A DNA stretch of 11,607 bases from CAZCYE01 sp964502775 (GCA_964502775.1 CAZCYE010000052.1:1-11607); one strand, 5' to 3'. Positions 1 through 6,628 are shown, numbered from the stretch's first letter. Made by a program: numbers and translations. Notes: generated from the letters alone by a model not told the origin.

Positions 1-166
1 CACGCGACGCGGCCGCCGCGCCCGTTCCCCGCGCGGTGGCGCCGCGCACCTGGGGCGGGACGCGCAGCACCTGACCGCAGCGCTCGCACCGGAACGTGCC
101 CCCGCCGTCGAGCCGGTCGAGGGGGGTGCGCCCGTGGCACTTGGGACACTCCAGCGACTTGGCCAC
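1..166 (-). CDS. Zinc-ribbon protein, N-terminal part (runs off the left edge)
   Basis: A reading frame starts with GTG at 166-164, one base after the trpD stop codon, and stays open to the left edge (55 codons visible). GGAGG at 179-175 lies 8 bases upstream of the GTG, inside the end of trpD, which makes this start convincing. The visible protein begins VAKSLECPKCHGRTPLDRL and has two CxxC knuckles, CPKC (residues 7-10) and CERC (residues 28-31), about 20 residues apart. This is a classical four-cysteine zinc ribbon. A basic Ala/Gly/Arg-rich linker follows, so the ribbon is probably an N-terminal appendage to another domain outside the window. The tight spacing suggests translation coupled to trpD. 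The function cannot be assigned from this fragment; zinc binding is inferred from the cysteine spacing. Confidence 0.7.
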   Translation of the reverse strand, partial: MAKSLECPKCHGRTPLDRLDGGGTFRCERCGQVLRVPPQVRGATARGTGAAAASR

Positions 167-167
167 C

Positions 168-1268
168 TCAGGTGGCCTCCATGGCCCGCGCCGAGGTGCT
201 CGTGGTGACCAGACACTCGAACGCCTGCTGGGCACCGCCGCTGTCGAGCGCCGCTCGGGCCCGCTCCAGACCCGCGGCCAGATCGTCCACCGCGCCGGCC
301 GCAAGCAACGCGGCCGCGGCGTTGAACGTCGCGAGGTCCCGCACCGGGCCCGCCTCGCCGCCGAGCACCCGGCGCACGGTCTCGGCGTTCGCCGCCGCGT
401 CGCCACCGGCGAGATCGCCGACCGTCGCGCGGCCGAGCCCGTAGGTCGCGGGGTCGACGTCGTACGTGGAGATCTCGCCATCGCGTAGCTCGACCACCGT
501 CGACGTGGTCGTGGTGGTGAGCTCGTCGAGCCCGTCGTGGCCATAGAACACGAGCGCCCGCACCACGCCGAGCCCCGCCAACGCGTGCGCGACCAACGAC
601 GCCATTGCCGGGTCCGACACGCCCACGGTGCGATGGAGCGCACCGGCAGGGTTGGCGAGAGGGCCGAGCAGGTTGAACGTGGTGGGCACCCCGAGGTCGC
701 GTCGGGCCGACGCCGCGAAGCGCATCGCCGGATGGAAGCGCGGTGCGAAGCAGAAGCCGATGCCGGCCTCCTCGATGCAGCGCGCCACGCCGACAGGGCC
801 GAGGTCGATGGCCACGCCCAGGGCCTCGAGCACGTCGGCCGAGCCGCACTGCGACGACGCGGCCCGGTTGCCGTGCTTGGCCACCCGCACTCCCGCGCCG
901 GCCACGACGAGTGCGGCCATCGTCGAGACGTTGACCGTGCCCGCCCGGTCTCCCCCGGTGCCGCACGTGTCGACGAGGGGGCCGGGGCCGGACACCTCGA
1001 CGTGCTCGGCGTGCGCGAGCATCGTCTCCACGAGGGCAGCCAGCTCCTCGGGCGTCTCGCCCTTGGCGCGCATCCCCACCGCGAAGCCGGCGATCTGGGC
1101 GTCGGTGGCATCACCGGACAGGATCGCCTCGAGCGCCTGGGCGGCCAGACCGGGTGCGAGATCCTCACGGCGGAGGAGCTTCCCCAACACGTCCGGCCAG
1201 CGGAGGGCGTCGCTCACCGCGGTCTGTCCCACCTGTCGCTCGGTTCGCCCGTGCCCGTGGTCTCTCAT
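168..1268 (-). CDS. trpD: Anthranilate phosphoribosyltransferase
   Basis: TrpD transfers the phosphoribosyl group of PRPP to anthranilate, the second committed step of tryptophan biosynthesis, in the cytosol. The sequence carries the family's hallmark blocks: the PRPP-binding glycine loop in DTCGTGGD (about residues 100-107), NVST, the KHGNRAASSQCGSADVLEAL block (about 131-150) and FNLLGPLANPAG (about 198-209). The start is uncertain. The frame is open up to an ATG at 1328. I chose ATG 1268 (366 residues), which has GAGGG just upstream but at very short spacing. GTG codons at 1232 and 1217 would give 354 and 349 residues, closer to the usual 340-350, and homology to the family begins at RWPDVLGKLL just after 1217. 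It lies downstream of the whiB gene on the same strand and is followed after 1 base by the zinc-ribbon gene. No other trp gene is in the window. Confidence 0.93.
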   Translation of the reverse strand: MRDHGHGRTERQVGQTAVSDALRWPDVLGKLLRREDLAPGLAAQALEAILSGDATDAQIAGFAVGMRAKGETPEELAALVETMLAHAEHVEVSGPGPLVDTCGTGGDRAGTVNVSTMAALVVAGAGVRVAKHGNRAASSQCGSADVLEALGVAIDLGPVGVARCIEEAGIGFCFAPRFHPAMRFAASARRDLGVPTTFNLLGPLANPAGALHRTVGVSDPAMASLVAHALAGLGVVRALVFYGHDGLDELTTTTTSTVVELRDGEISTYDVDPATYGLGRATVGDLAGGDAAANAETVRRVLGGEAGPVRDLATFNAAAALLAAGAVDDLAAGLERARAALDSGGAQQAFECLVTTSTSARAMEAT

Positions 1269-1327
1269 CACCCTCACCGCGCCCTCACCACACCACGGCC
1301 GAACCGCGCCCTGGCCCGTCTCCGCCA

Positions 1328-1343
1328 ATCACTGCCCAATGAT
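1328..1343. promoter_or_regulatory. Imperfect dyad upstream of trpD
   Basis: Half-sites ATCACTG (1328-1334) and CAATGAT (1337-1343) are separated by CC and match at 6 of 7 positions. They lie about 60-75 bases upstream of the chosen trpD start in the whiB-trpD spacer (1269-1414). The geometry fits a dimeric regulator, but no specific regulator can be named. Confidence 0.25.
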
Positions 1344-1414
1344 CGCAGGACACGGCCAAGAGGGTACTGGTCGTCGTGGGCGCGGTTCGGTCCGGACCGG
1401 CGCAGGCGCTGGCG

Positions 1415-1666
1415 TCAGGCGGTCTTACGGCGCTGGCGCAGGAGGCGGCGGCGCTCCCGCGCCGTGAACCCGCCCCATACGCCGTCCCGCTCCCGGGCGG
1501 TGAGGGCGTACTCGAGACACGGCTCGCGCACGGCGCAGCTCGTGCAGATCGCCTTGGCCTCGGTGGCGGGATCCTCCTCGCTGGGATGGAACAGCTCGGG
1601 GTCCGCGCCGCGACAACGAGCCTGGTCACGCCAGGAACCGCTGTGCTGAGAGGCTGTCGAGCGCAT
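1415..1666 (-). CDS. WhiB-family (Wbl) iron-sulfur transcriptional regulator
   Basis: This 83-residue protein has the full Wbl signature: W12 followed by Cys18, then Cys41, Cys44 and Cys50 in the pattern C..CxxCx5C, the usual ligands of a [4Fe-4S] cluster. The turn DGVWGGFTARERR (residues 61-73) and a basic C-terminal tail ending RRRLLRQRRKTA follow, as in DNA- and sigma-factor-contacting Wbl proteins. The family is known to sense redox state or NO and to act with the principal sigma factor; that is family knowledge. The start at ATG 1666 is preferred. An in-frame ATG at 1705 would add 13 residues but has no ribosome-binding site. A possible -35 (TTGACG, 1732-1727) with a poor -10 would place the transcript start downstream of 1705. 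The only visible Shine-Dalgarno-like GAGG for 1666 lies 14 bases away, which is weak. It reads toward trpD, 146 bases away. Confidence 0.93.
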   Translation of the reverse strand: MRSTASQHSGSWRDQARCRGADPELFHPSEEDPATEAKAICTSCAVREPCLEYALTARERDGVWGGFTARERRRLLRQRRKTA

Positions 1667-1818
1667 GGGACCAATCGCATCCTCGGTGCGGCCCGAGCGT
1701 CGCATTGCCGGACGACGAGCGAACACCGTCAACCGTGCGGCCCTCCCAGGGGGGCGGGAGCACCAACGCGGACAACGAACGAGACATCGGCGAGTATTCC
1801 CAGCCCCATGAGCGCAAG

Positions 1819-1826
1819 TCACGTGA
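1819..1826. promoter_or_regulatory. TCACGTGA palindrome in the divergent whiB / antiporter region
   Basis: A perfect 8-base palindrome, extended on both sides by AA and TT (12 of 14 positions symmetric over 1816-1829). It lies about 68 bases upstream of the antiporter start and about 150 bases upstream of whiB. It resembles a small operator, but a CACGTG core also occurs by chance, and no regulator is identifiable. Confidence 0.3.
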
Positions 1827-1861
1827 TTTCCGGTCGGAGCCCCCGAATCCGCCCTGGGTAA

Positions 1862-1888
1862 GGCCCGCGGCGGGCCACGCCCTAGGAT
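1862..1888 (+). promoter_or_regulatory. Probable leaderless promoter with an adjacent perfect dyad
   Basis: TAGGAT (1883-1888) fits the actinobacterial TANNNT -10 consensus and ends only six bases before the GTG start at 1895. This spacing would make transcription begin at or next to the start codon, so no Shine-Dalgarno is needed, and none is visible. Immediately upstream is a perfect dyad, GGCCCG (1862-1867) and CGGGCC (1871-1876) around CGG, occupying the -35/-10 spacer where a repressor could bind. No good -35 hexamer is seen. Confidence 0.5.
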
Positions 1889-1894
1889 CGCCGG

Positions 1895-3214
1895 GTGCCG
1901 AGCCCGGACGCCGACCACCGCGCCCGCAAGTTGACGGCCATGGGCGTGGCCGCCGCCCTCACGCTTCCCGGGGTGCTGATCAGGCTCGGTGGCGGCCACC
2001 CGAGCGAGATCAGCGGGGCGGTCATCTTCGGCCTCGCGGTGGTGGGCGCGGCGTTCCTGCTCGCGTGGGCGGCCGAGGCACTCCAGATCGACGTGGGCCG
2101 GGGCCTGGCCCTGGCGGTGCTGGCGCTGATCGCGGTGCTGCCCGAGTACGCGGTCGACTTCACGTTCGCGTGGAAGGCGGGGAAAGATCCGGACCAGTAC
2201 GCGCCGCTCGCGCTCGCCAACATGACCGGCGGCAACCGGTTGCTCATCGGCGTGGGCTGGTCGCTCGTGGTGCTGCTCGCGGCATGGCGCCTCCGCAAGA
2301 TCGCCCGCCAGCGCGGCTACACGGGCCCGGTCGACACCGAGGTGCGGCTCGACCGTCCCCACGCGGTCGAGATCGCGTTCCTTGCGGTGGCCACGCTGTA
2401 CTCGCTCACGTTGCCACTCAAGTCGCACGTGACGCTGTGGGACGCGGGCATTCTCGTGGGGCTCTTCGTGCTCTACGCGGTGCGCGTCGCCCGCGCCCCG
2501 GCTGAGGAGCCGCACCTCGTGGGCCCGGCCGAGCTGCTCGGCGCCCTGCCGACGGCCAAGCGCCGCATCGTGGTGGGCAGCCTGCTCGCGTACGCCGCGC
2601 TCGCCATCATCCTGTGCGCGGAGCCGTTCGCCGAGTCGTTGGTGGCCACGGGTTCGGAGTTCGGCATCGACACGTTCCTGCTCGTGCAATGGCTCGCGCC
2701 GTTGGCCTCCGAATCCCCCGAGCTCATCGTGGCCGCCCTGTTCGCGTGGCGCCTCAACACCAACGCGGGTCTGGGTACGCTGGTCTCCTCCAAGGTCAAC
2801 CAGTGGACGCTGCTCGTGGGCACGCTGCCGGTGGTCTTCATCATCGCCGGTGGTGACATGAGCGGTCTCCCCATCGACGCGCTCCAGCGTGAGGAGCTGT
2901 TCCTCACCGCGGCACAATCGGTCTTCGCCGTCGCCGTGCTCACCAACCGCAGCATCAACCCGCGCGAGGCGTGGACCCTGCTCGGGCTGTTCCTCGCCCA
3001 GTTCGTGCTCGGCGGCGTGCTCCCCGAGGACATCCGCGAGGCGGAGCGGATCGGGGTGGCGATCATCTACCTCGCGCTCGCGACGTTGATCCTGGCCCGG
3101 GAGCGACGCCACGTGCCGCCGCTGCTGCGCGACGGGTTCCGCACGCCGATGGTCCACATGATCGGCGAGGAGGCGGCGCCGGAGCCTCCCGACGAGCTCC
3201 CCCGCGGACGATGA
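1895..3214 (+). CDS. Sodium/calcium exchanger (CaCA) family membrane antiporter
   Basis: This 439-residue polytopic inner-membrane protein has about ten hydrophobic segments and two inverted alpha-repeats, the ion-binding core of the Ca2+:cation antiporter superfamily. Alpha-1 is around residues 83-120 (PEYAVDFTFAWKAG, then ALANMTGGNRLLIG). Alpha-2 is around 271-310 (SESPELIVAALFAWR, then SSKVNQWTLLVG). The acidic residues in PEY (E84) and SPEL (E276) sit where the family coordinates the cation. A charged loop lies between the halves (about 198-222), and a soluble tail rich in Arg, Glu and Pro ends the protein (about 402-439). The family exchanges Na+ or H+ for Ca2+ or related cations; the actual ion is unknown. 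The GTG start is supported by the -10 hexamer six bases upstream. The stop overlaps the next start (ATGA), so the two genes are translationally coupled. Confidence 0.88.
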   Translation: MPSPDADHRARKLTAMGVAAALTLPGVLIRLGGGHPSEISGAVIFGLAVVGAAFLLAWAAEALQIDVGRGLALAVLALIAVLPEYAVDFTFAWKAGKDPDQYAPLALANMTGGNRLLIGVGWSLVVLLAAWRLRKIARQRGYTGPVDTEVRLDRPHAVEIAFLAVATLYSLTLPLKSHVTLWDAGILVGLFVLYAVRVARAPAEEPHLVGPAELLGALPTAKRRIVVGSLLAYAALAIILCAEPFAESLVATGSEFGIDTFLLVQWLAPLASESPELIVAALFAWRLNTNAGLGTLVSSKVNQWTLLVGTLPVVFIIAGGDMSGLPIDALQREELFLTAAQSVFAVAVLTNRSINPREAWTLLGLFLAQFVLGGVLPEDIREAERIGVAIIYLALATLILARERRHVPPLLRDGFRTPMVHMIGEEAAPEPPDELPRGR

Positions 3215-3669
3215 CGGCGCCGATGTCGTCGCCCGGTGCCTCGCCGTACGCGGGGAGCACGGACTGGCGCGCCGTGGCCAAGGGCGCCCTCGCGGGCCTC
3301 GCCATCGTGGTGCCGGTCACCGTGGCCCGCGCCGTCCTCGACGACGAGATCCGCGACTTCGACGACAGCGGGTGGATCTACCCGCTGTTCGTGCTCATCC
3401 TCGTCGCCTACGGCGTGGCCGGGTGGGTGGCCGGACGCGGGCACCCCGACACGCCCCTCATCCACGGGGGGCTCGCCGGCCTCGGCGTGGTGCTGTCCTG
3501 GATCCCGATTCGGGTCATCATCTGGGCCGTGCGCGAGGACGGTCGCGGCCTGGTCAGCGGCGACCGGGCTGCGCTCGCACCCGGCCAGGTGTTCGGCGCG
3601 CTGGTGATGAGCGTCGCGCTCGGCATGCTCGGCGCCACCCTTGCCGTGCGTCTCAGCCGTCGCCGCTGA
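3211..3669 (+). CDS. Small four-helix membrane protein, function unknown
   Basis: A 152-residue protein begins at the ATG of an ATGA overlap with the antiporter gene. Hydrophobic helices lie at about residues 22-43, 55-76, 83-107 and 126-148. The N-terminus is polar and Pro/Ser-rich and the protein ends in basic LSRRR. Between helices 1 and 2 is an acidic stretch (DDEIRDFDDSG, residues 44-54). A second charged loop (REDGRGLVSGDRAAL, 108-122) lies between helices 3 and 4. I do not recognise a characterised family; the layout resembles small integral membrane proteins of the TIGR04086 kind, but that is only a resemblance. The overlap with the antiporter suggests a shared transcript and possibly a role as partner or stabiliser of the exchanger. 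Its ATG at residue 5 is a possible alternative start. Confidence 0.8.
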   Translation: MTAPMSSPGASPYAGSTDWRAVAKGALAGLAIVVPVTVARAVLDDEIRDFDDSGWIYPLFVLILVAYGVAGWVAGRGHPDTPLIHGGLAGLGVVLSWIPIRVIIWAVREDGRGLVSGDRAALAPGQVFGALVMSVALGMLGATLAVRLSRRR

Positions 3670-3694
3670 CCGTGCTGACGCTGCTGGCGCTGCG

Positions 3695-5185
3695 GTGACC
3701 TCCACGCGCCACCCGACCTGGACCGCGATGCTCGGCGAGCGCGTCGGCCAGGCCGGCCCGGCGATCGTGACGCACCACGAGACCTGGTCGGGAGACGAGC
3801 TGCTCCGCCGAGCCGCGGGTGCCTCGGCGTGGCTCGATGGGATCGGAGCGCCGAGAGGCCGGCCGGTGGCTGCACTCGTGGACACATCGCCCCCGGCCTT
3901 CGCCCTCCTGGTCGGTGGCGCGGCGTCCTCCCGGCCACTAGCGCCGCTCGGCACGGGCCACACCGCGCCCGAGCTCGCGGCATGCCTCGGTACGTTGGGC
4001 GTCGAGACGCTCCTGGCCGAGCCCGAGCACGAGGCGCTCGCCGCCGAGGTCGCGTCGCGTTGCGGCGTACGAGTCGTCTCCGTCCCCGCCGTCGAGGCGC
4101 AGGCTGACTTCGGCGGCCTCGAGAGCATCGAGAGCCTCGAGTTGGACGCCGGTCCCGACGCGATCGTCGTGGTACTGCACACCTCGGGCACCACCGGGGC
4201 GCCCAAGGCGGTGCCGGTGCGCAACGACCGCATGGCCAGCCGCACCCGCATCTACGCGGAGATCCTGGACCTCGACTCGCGCGGGATGCTGGCCACCGCG
4301 TCGCCGTTCCACCATCTCGCCGGCGTCGGGATGGCGATGGTCGCGCTCGGCGCCGGCGCGAGCACCGCGGCGTGGGGGCACTTCAGCGTGGACCGCTGGC
4401 ACCACCTCGCGGCGCTGGCGCCCACCCACGTTGTCCTCGTCCCCACCATGATCGAGATGTTGCTCGACGACGAGTCACTCGGCATCCCGACCCTCGAGCT
4501 GCTCCAGTACGGGGCCGCGCCCATCCATCCCGACACGGTGGCCCGCATCCTGCGCACGCTGCCCAACGTTGGCCTCGCGCAGGTCTACGGCCTGACCGAG
4601 GGCTCGCCGCTCACCTGCCTCACGCCCGACGATCACCGGCGTGCGCTCGACGGGCACCCGGAGCTGCTCGCGTCGGTCGGGCGTGCGGTCCCCGGTGCGG
4701 AGCTGACCATCGACGGCGCCGACGAGCGCGGCATCGGCGAGGTGCGCGCCCGCGCCGACCACATCTTCGTGACCGGGCCCGGCGGGTGGCTCCACACCGG
4801 CGACCTGGGCCGCCTCGACGCCGAGGGCTATCTTCACCTCGTGGGCCGCGAGGACGACATGATCATCCGCGGCGGCGAGAACGTGCACCCCCAGGAGGTG
4901 GAGCGCGTGCTGGCCACGCACCCCGACGTGCGCGAGGTGAGCGTCGTGGGTGTGTCCGACCGCCGCCTCGGCGAGACGGTGCGGGCGTTCGTGGTGCCCG
5001 CCGACCCCGCCACCCCTCCCAGCCCTTACGACCTCCATGTCTTCGCGCGCGACCAGCTCGCGGGCTACAAGGTGCCGAGCCACTGGGTGTTCGTCGACGA
5101 GCTGCCCCACAGCCCCACCGGCAAGATGCTCCGGCGCCGCCTCGCGAGCCCCGACGACGAGGTGGAGGGCCGAGAGCGCACGTGA
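3695..5185 (+). CDS. Class I adenylate-forming acyl-CoA synthetase
   Basis: A 496-residue ANL-superfamily enzyme that activates a carboxylic acid with ATP to an acyl-adenylate and passes it to CoA. The core motifs are complete: P-loop TSGTTGAPK (163-171), substrate-pocket SPFHHLAG (203-210), YGLTEGSP (298-305), the ATP-binding Asp in GWLHTGDLG (364-372), the hinge region GREDDMIIRGGENVHPQEVE (384-403) and the C-terminal catalytic lysine in PTGKMLRR (K477). The length is short but normal for the family. The substrate cannot be read from the sequence; fatty or aromatic acids are both possible. I chose GTG 3695, 25 bases after the upstream stop, because homologous sequence (HPTWTAMLGER) begins there. 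A farther ATG at 3641 would overlap the membrane-protein gene, and ATG 3728 is a shorter option. No clear Shine-Dalgarno is visible. It is probably cotranscribed with the two membrane genes. Confidence 0.9.
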   Translation: MTSTRHPTWTAMLGERVGQAGPAIVTHHETWSGDELLRRAAGASAWLDGIGAPRGRPVAALVDTSPPAFALLVGGAASSRPLAPLGTGHTAPELAACLGTLGVETLLAEPEHEALAAEVASRCGVRVVSVPAVEAQADFGGLESIESLELDAGPDAIVVVLHTSGTTGAPKAVPVRNDRMASRTRIYAEILDLDSRGMLATASPFHHLAGVGMAMVALGAGASTAAWGHFSVDRWHHLAALAPTHVVLVPTMIEMLLDDESLGIPTLELLQYGAAPIHPDTVARILRTLPNVGLAQVYGLTEGSPLTCLTPDDHRRALDGHPELLASVGRAVPGAELTIDGADERGIGEVRARADHIFVTGPGGWLHTGDLGRLDAEGYLHLVGREDDMIIRGGENVHPQEVERVLATHPDVREVSVVGVSDRRLGETVRAFVVPADPATPPSPYDLHVFARDQLAGYKVPSHWVFVDELPHSPTGKMLRRRLASPDDEVEGRERT

Positions 5186-5202
5186 GGCGGCATCGCCTCG
5201 CG
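5181..5202. terminator. Bidirectional GC hairpin between convergent genes
   Basis: Arms CGTGAGGCG (5181-5189) and CGCCTCGCG (5194-5202) surround a GCAT loop. The stem is nine pairs with one G-T wobble. It starts within the stop codon of the acyl-CoA synthetase and ends four bases before the VOC stop. There is no T-run on either side, so it is not a textbook intrinsic terminator, but its position between two convergent genes supports a transcription-ending or 3'-stabilising role. Confidence 0.55.
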
Positions 5203-5206
5203 AGGG

Positions 5207-5581
5207 TTACTGGTCCTCGAGCGCGGACAAGATGTTCCCCGCCGGGTCGGTGAACCAAGCAATTTTGGGGCCGCCCATCCCCCGCGCAATCCCCTTCTCG
5301 TCCTGGTCGAAGCCGTCGTACCGCAGGAGCTCCACGCCCCGCTCCACCAGCTGATCGACGGCTCGGTCGATGTCGTCCACCGGGAAGTTGAGGATCGTGA
5401 ACAACGCCGGCGTGTGGTCCGGCTTCGGATACACGAGGACGTCGCAACCGCCCTCGATGTGCAGCGTGAGCAGACCGTTCTCCTCCGACACCCGCAGTCC
5501 GAGCGTCTGGCCGTAGAACCTCTTGGCCACCTCGACGTCGTCCACGGCAAAGCCGCTGAATGCCTTCGTCGTTCCGAACAT
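5207..5581 (-). CDS. VOC / glyoxalase-fold protein
   Basis: A 124-residue protein with the paired beta-alpha-beta-beta-beta modules of the vicinal oxygen chelate superfamily. Module 1 is at about residues 7-65 (FSGFAVDDVEVAKRFYGQTL, then LHIEGGCDVLVY). Module 2 is at about 66-124 (FPVDDIDRAVDQLVERGVEL, then AWFTDPAGNILSALE). The closing glutamate (E122) occupies a usual metal-ligand position, but the first-strand ligand is not histidine (SGF), as in many non-glyoxalase VOC proteins. Members include dioxygenases, isomerases and drug-binding proteins, so the substrate is open. The ATG at 5581 is preceded by a strong GGAGGAGGG with good spacing, which settles the start. It converges with the acyl-CoA synthetase and diverges from the CMD-like gene. 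Confidence 0.88.
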   Translation of the reverse strand: MFGTTKAFSGFAVDDVEVAKRFYGQTLGLRVSEENGLLTLHIEGGCDVLVYPKPDHTPALFTILNFPVDDIDRAVDQLVERGVELLRYDGFDQDEKGIARGMGGPKIAWFTDPAGNILSALEDQ

Positions 5582-5656
5582 GGCCCTCCTCCATCATCTC
5601 GATCGCAAACCTGATGCTCGCGGCGGGCTGACTTCAAGCTTTTCGAGCCTGCGTAC

Positions 5657-5669
5657 CCACGTATCGTGG
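5657..5669 (+). promoter_or_regulatory. Probable -10 box inside a perfect dyad, upstream of the CMD-like gene
   Basis: CCACG (5657-5661) and CGTGG (5665-5669) form a perfect dyad around TAT. TATCGT (5662-5667), a good TANNNT -10 hexamer, lies within it. A start around 5674 would give a leader of about 25 bases with AGGAG (5686-5690) eight bases before the ATG at 5699. The overlap of dyad and -10 is typical of a repressor site. The -35 is weak or absent. Confidence 0.45.
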
Positions 5670-5698
5670 CGCCCAATCGGCCGTCAGGAGAGTCCACC

Positions 5699-6130
5699 AT
5701 GCCCGAGCTACCCGAGAGCCTCGCCACCTATCGTCGCACCTACGTCGACCTCTTCGGCGAGATGCCGGACTGGCCCGCAGAGGTGCCCCGCCGGCGCTTC
5801 GACGAGTTCGGTGACATCTCCCCCGAGTTCGTCGAGGCGTTCGAGCGCCTGAGGGCCGTCGGCTTCTACTCCGACGTCTTCGACGTCAAAACCACACAGC
5901 TCATCGCCTTCGCCCATCTGCTCCGAGCCGGGCACGTGGCGGCCTACTGGCATGCCCGGGCCGCGCGGCGCGCGGGGGCAACATGGCAAGAGCTCGCGAA
6001 GGTGGTCGAGATCGGGGTCTCGACCGACGGCGGAGTGCAGATGATCAGCGATGGCGGCAAGATCATCCAACGCCTCCGTGACGAAGAGCACGCCCTCGCC
6101 GATGGGAAGCCACCCCGTGAGCCTGGGTGA
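5699..6130 (+). CDS. Carboxymuconolactone decarboxylase-like (AhpD-fold) protein lacking the cysteines
   Basis: A 143-residue, mostly helical protein. The CMD core lies at about residues 45-125: VEAFERLRAV, FDVKTTQLIAFAHLLRAG, YWHARAARRAGATWQELAKV, then a GVSTDGGVQM helix. This pattern, with the H-A-R-A-A-x-x-A-G-A-T segment, is characteristic of CMD/AhpD-fold proteins. The CxxC that gives AhpD its peroxidase-type redox activity is replaced by Gly78-His-Val-Ala81, and there is no cysteine anywhere in the protein, so thiol peroxidase activity is not expected. His85 is retained. The related PcaC decarboxylases act in protocatechuate breakdown, but no other gene of that pathway is here. The start at ATG 5699 has AGGAG at ideal spacing. 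It diverges from the VOC gene over a 117-base region. Confidence 0.8.
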   Translation: MPELPESLATYRRTYVDLFGEMPDWPAEVPRRRFDEFGDISPEFVEAFERLRAVGFYSDVFDVKTTQLIAFAHLLRAGHVAAYWHARAARRAGATWQELAKVVEIGVSTDGGVQMISDGGKIIQRLRDEEHALADGKPPREPG

Positions 6131-6150
6131 ACCGCAACCACCTCCGCAAC

Positions 6151-6165
6151 CGTGGAGCCTCCACG
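6151..6165. terminator. Short perfect hairpin between convergent genes
   Basis: CGTGGA (6151-6156) and TCCACG (6160-6165) pair perfectly around a GCC loop, 20 bases after the CMD-like stop and 28 bases beyond the oxidoreductase stop on the other strand. There is no T-run. The placement between convergent genes favours a terminator-like role. Confidence 0.45.
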
Positions 6166-6170
6166 CGTCG

Positions 6171-6190
6171 AGGCGAGGCGAGGCGAGGCG
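6171..6190 (+). repeat. (AGGCG)4 pentanucleotide tandem repeat
   Basis: Four exact, contiguous copies of AGGCG follow the hairpin and end three bases before the stop codon of the oxidoreductase gene. The tract is purine-rich on the plus strand and is a likely site of replication slippage and copy-number change. It lies outside both coding sequences. Confidence 0.9.
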
Positions 6191-6193
6191 GGT

Positions 6194-6628
6194 CTACGCG
6201 GGCTTCACAGGCCGGTTACTGAAGGCGGAGATTCCCGCGAGCATCTCCCTCACCCGGGTGGGCTCGATCTTGAGGATGGCGCGCTCGCCGTACTTGTGCA
6301 GCGGGTACGGCATGCCGATGTAGCGCTGCGACAGGGTTTCGACGTGCTCCTTGGCGCCGTCGCGGACGATCTCGACGACACGGCCACGAATCTGCACGTG
6401 CTCGGCCGGGTCCTCGCGCTTGGAGATGACCAGGGCCACCCGGTCGTCCTTCTCCAGGTTCTTCACCTTGCGGTTGCCGTCAATGGTGTTGATCAGGATG
6501 TGCTCGCCATCGGTGTCGACCCACACCACGGTCATATGAGGTGCCCCGTTGGGCATGACCGTGGCGATGTAGCAGAAGCATGCGTCCTTGAGGAGCGCCT
6601 GAACCTCATCTGACAACTCGACACCCAT
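6194..6628 (-). CDS. PPOX-class (probably F420-dependent) oxidoreductase, split beta-barrel fold
   Basis: A 144-residue protein with the FMN/F420-binding split beta-barrel. Diagnostic segments are CYIATVMPNGAPHMTVVWVD (residues 19-38), NTIDGNRKVKNLEKDDRVAL (47-66) with Arg/Lys residues that would contact the cofactor phosphate, and QIRGRVVEI (79-87). The size and the pattern of a short N-terminal helix (LSDEVQALLKDACF) fit the actinobacterial F420-dependent (FDOR-B-like) branch better than pyridoxamine-phosphate oxidase itself, but the cofactor is inferred. The C-terminal half (RYIGMPYPLHKYGERAILKI) looks like a substrate-side helix and strand. The frame is open to 6787, but ATG 6628 has a strong GAGGGGGAG seven bases upstream and begins just before the homology, so it is the likely start. 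It is divergent from the meta-cleavage hydrolase. Confidence 0.87.
   Translation of the reverse strand: MGVELSDEVQALLKDACFCYIATVMPNGAPHMTVVWVDTDGEHILINTIDGNRKVKNLEKDDRVALVISKREDPAEHVQIRGRVVEIVRDGAKEHVETLSQRYIGMPYPLHKYGERAILKIEPTRVREMLAGISAFSNRPVKPA

Noticed and set aside
1743..1760. CTCCC...GGGAG inverted repeat around a G-run (possible G-quadruplex)
   Set aside because: A short stem in G/C-rich DNA with only one long G-run. There are too few G-tracts for a quadruplex and no supporting context.
1415..3157. Very long minus-strand open frame (about 580 codons) spanning whiB and the antiporter region
   Set aside because: Only its last 83-96 codons encode a recognisable protein (WhiB). The rest is antisense to the antiporter, with a Glu/Arg/His-rich composition typical of shadow frames in GC-rich DNA.
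3067..4251. 394-codon minus-strand frame across the membrane-protein and ligase genes
   Set aside because: It is Ala/Ser/Arg-rich, lacks domains and a ribosome-binding site, and is antisense to three well-supported genes.
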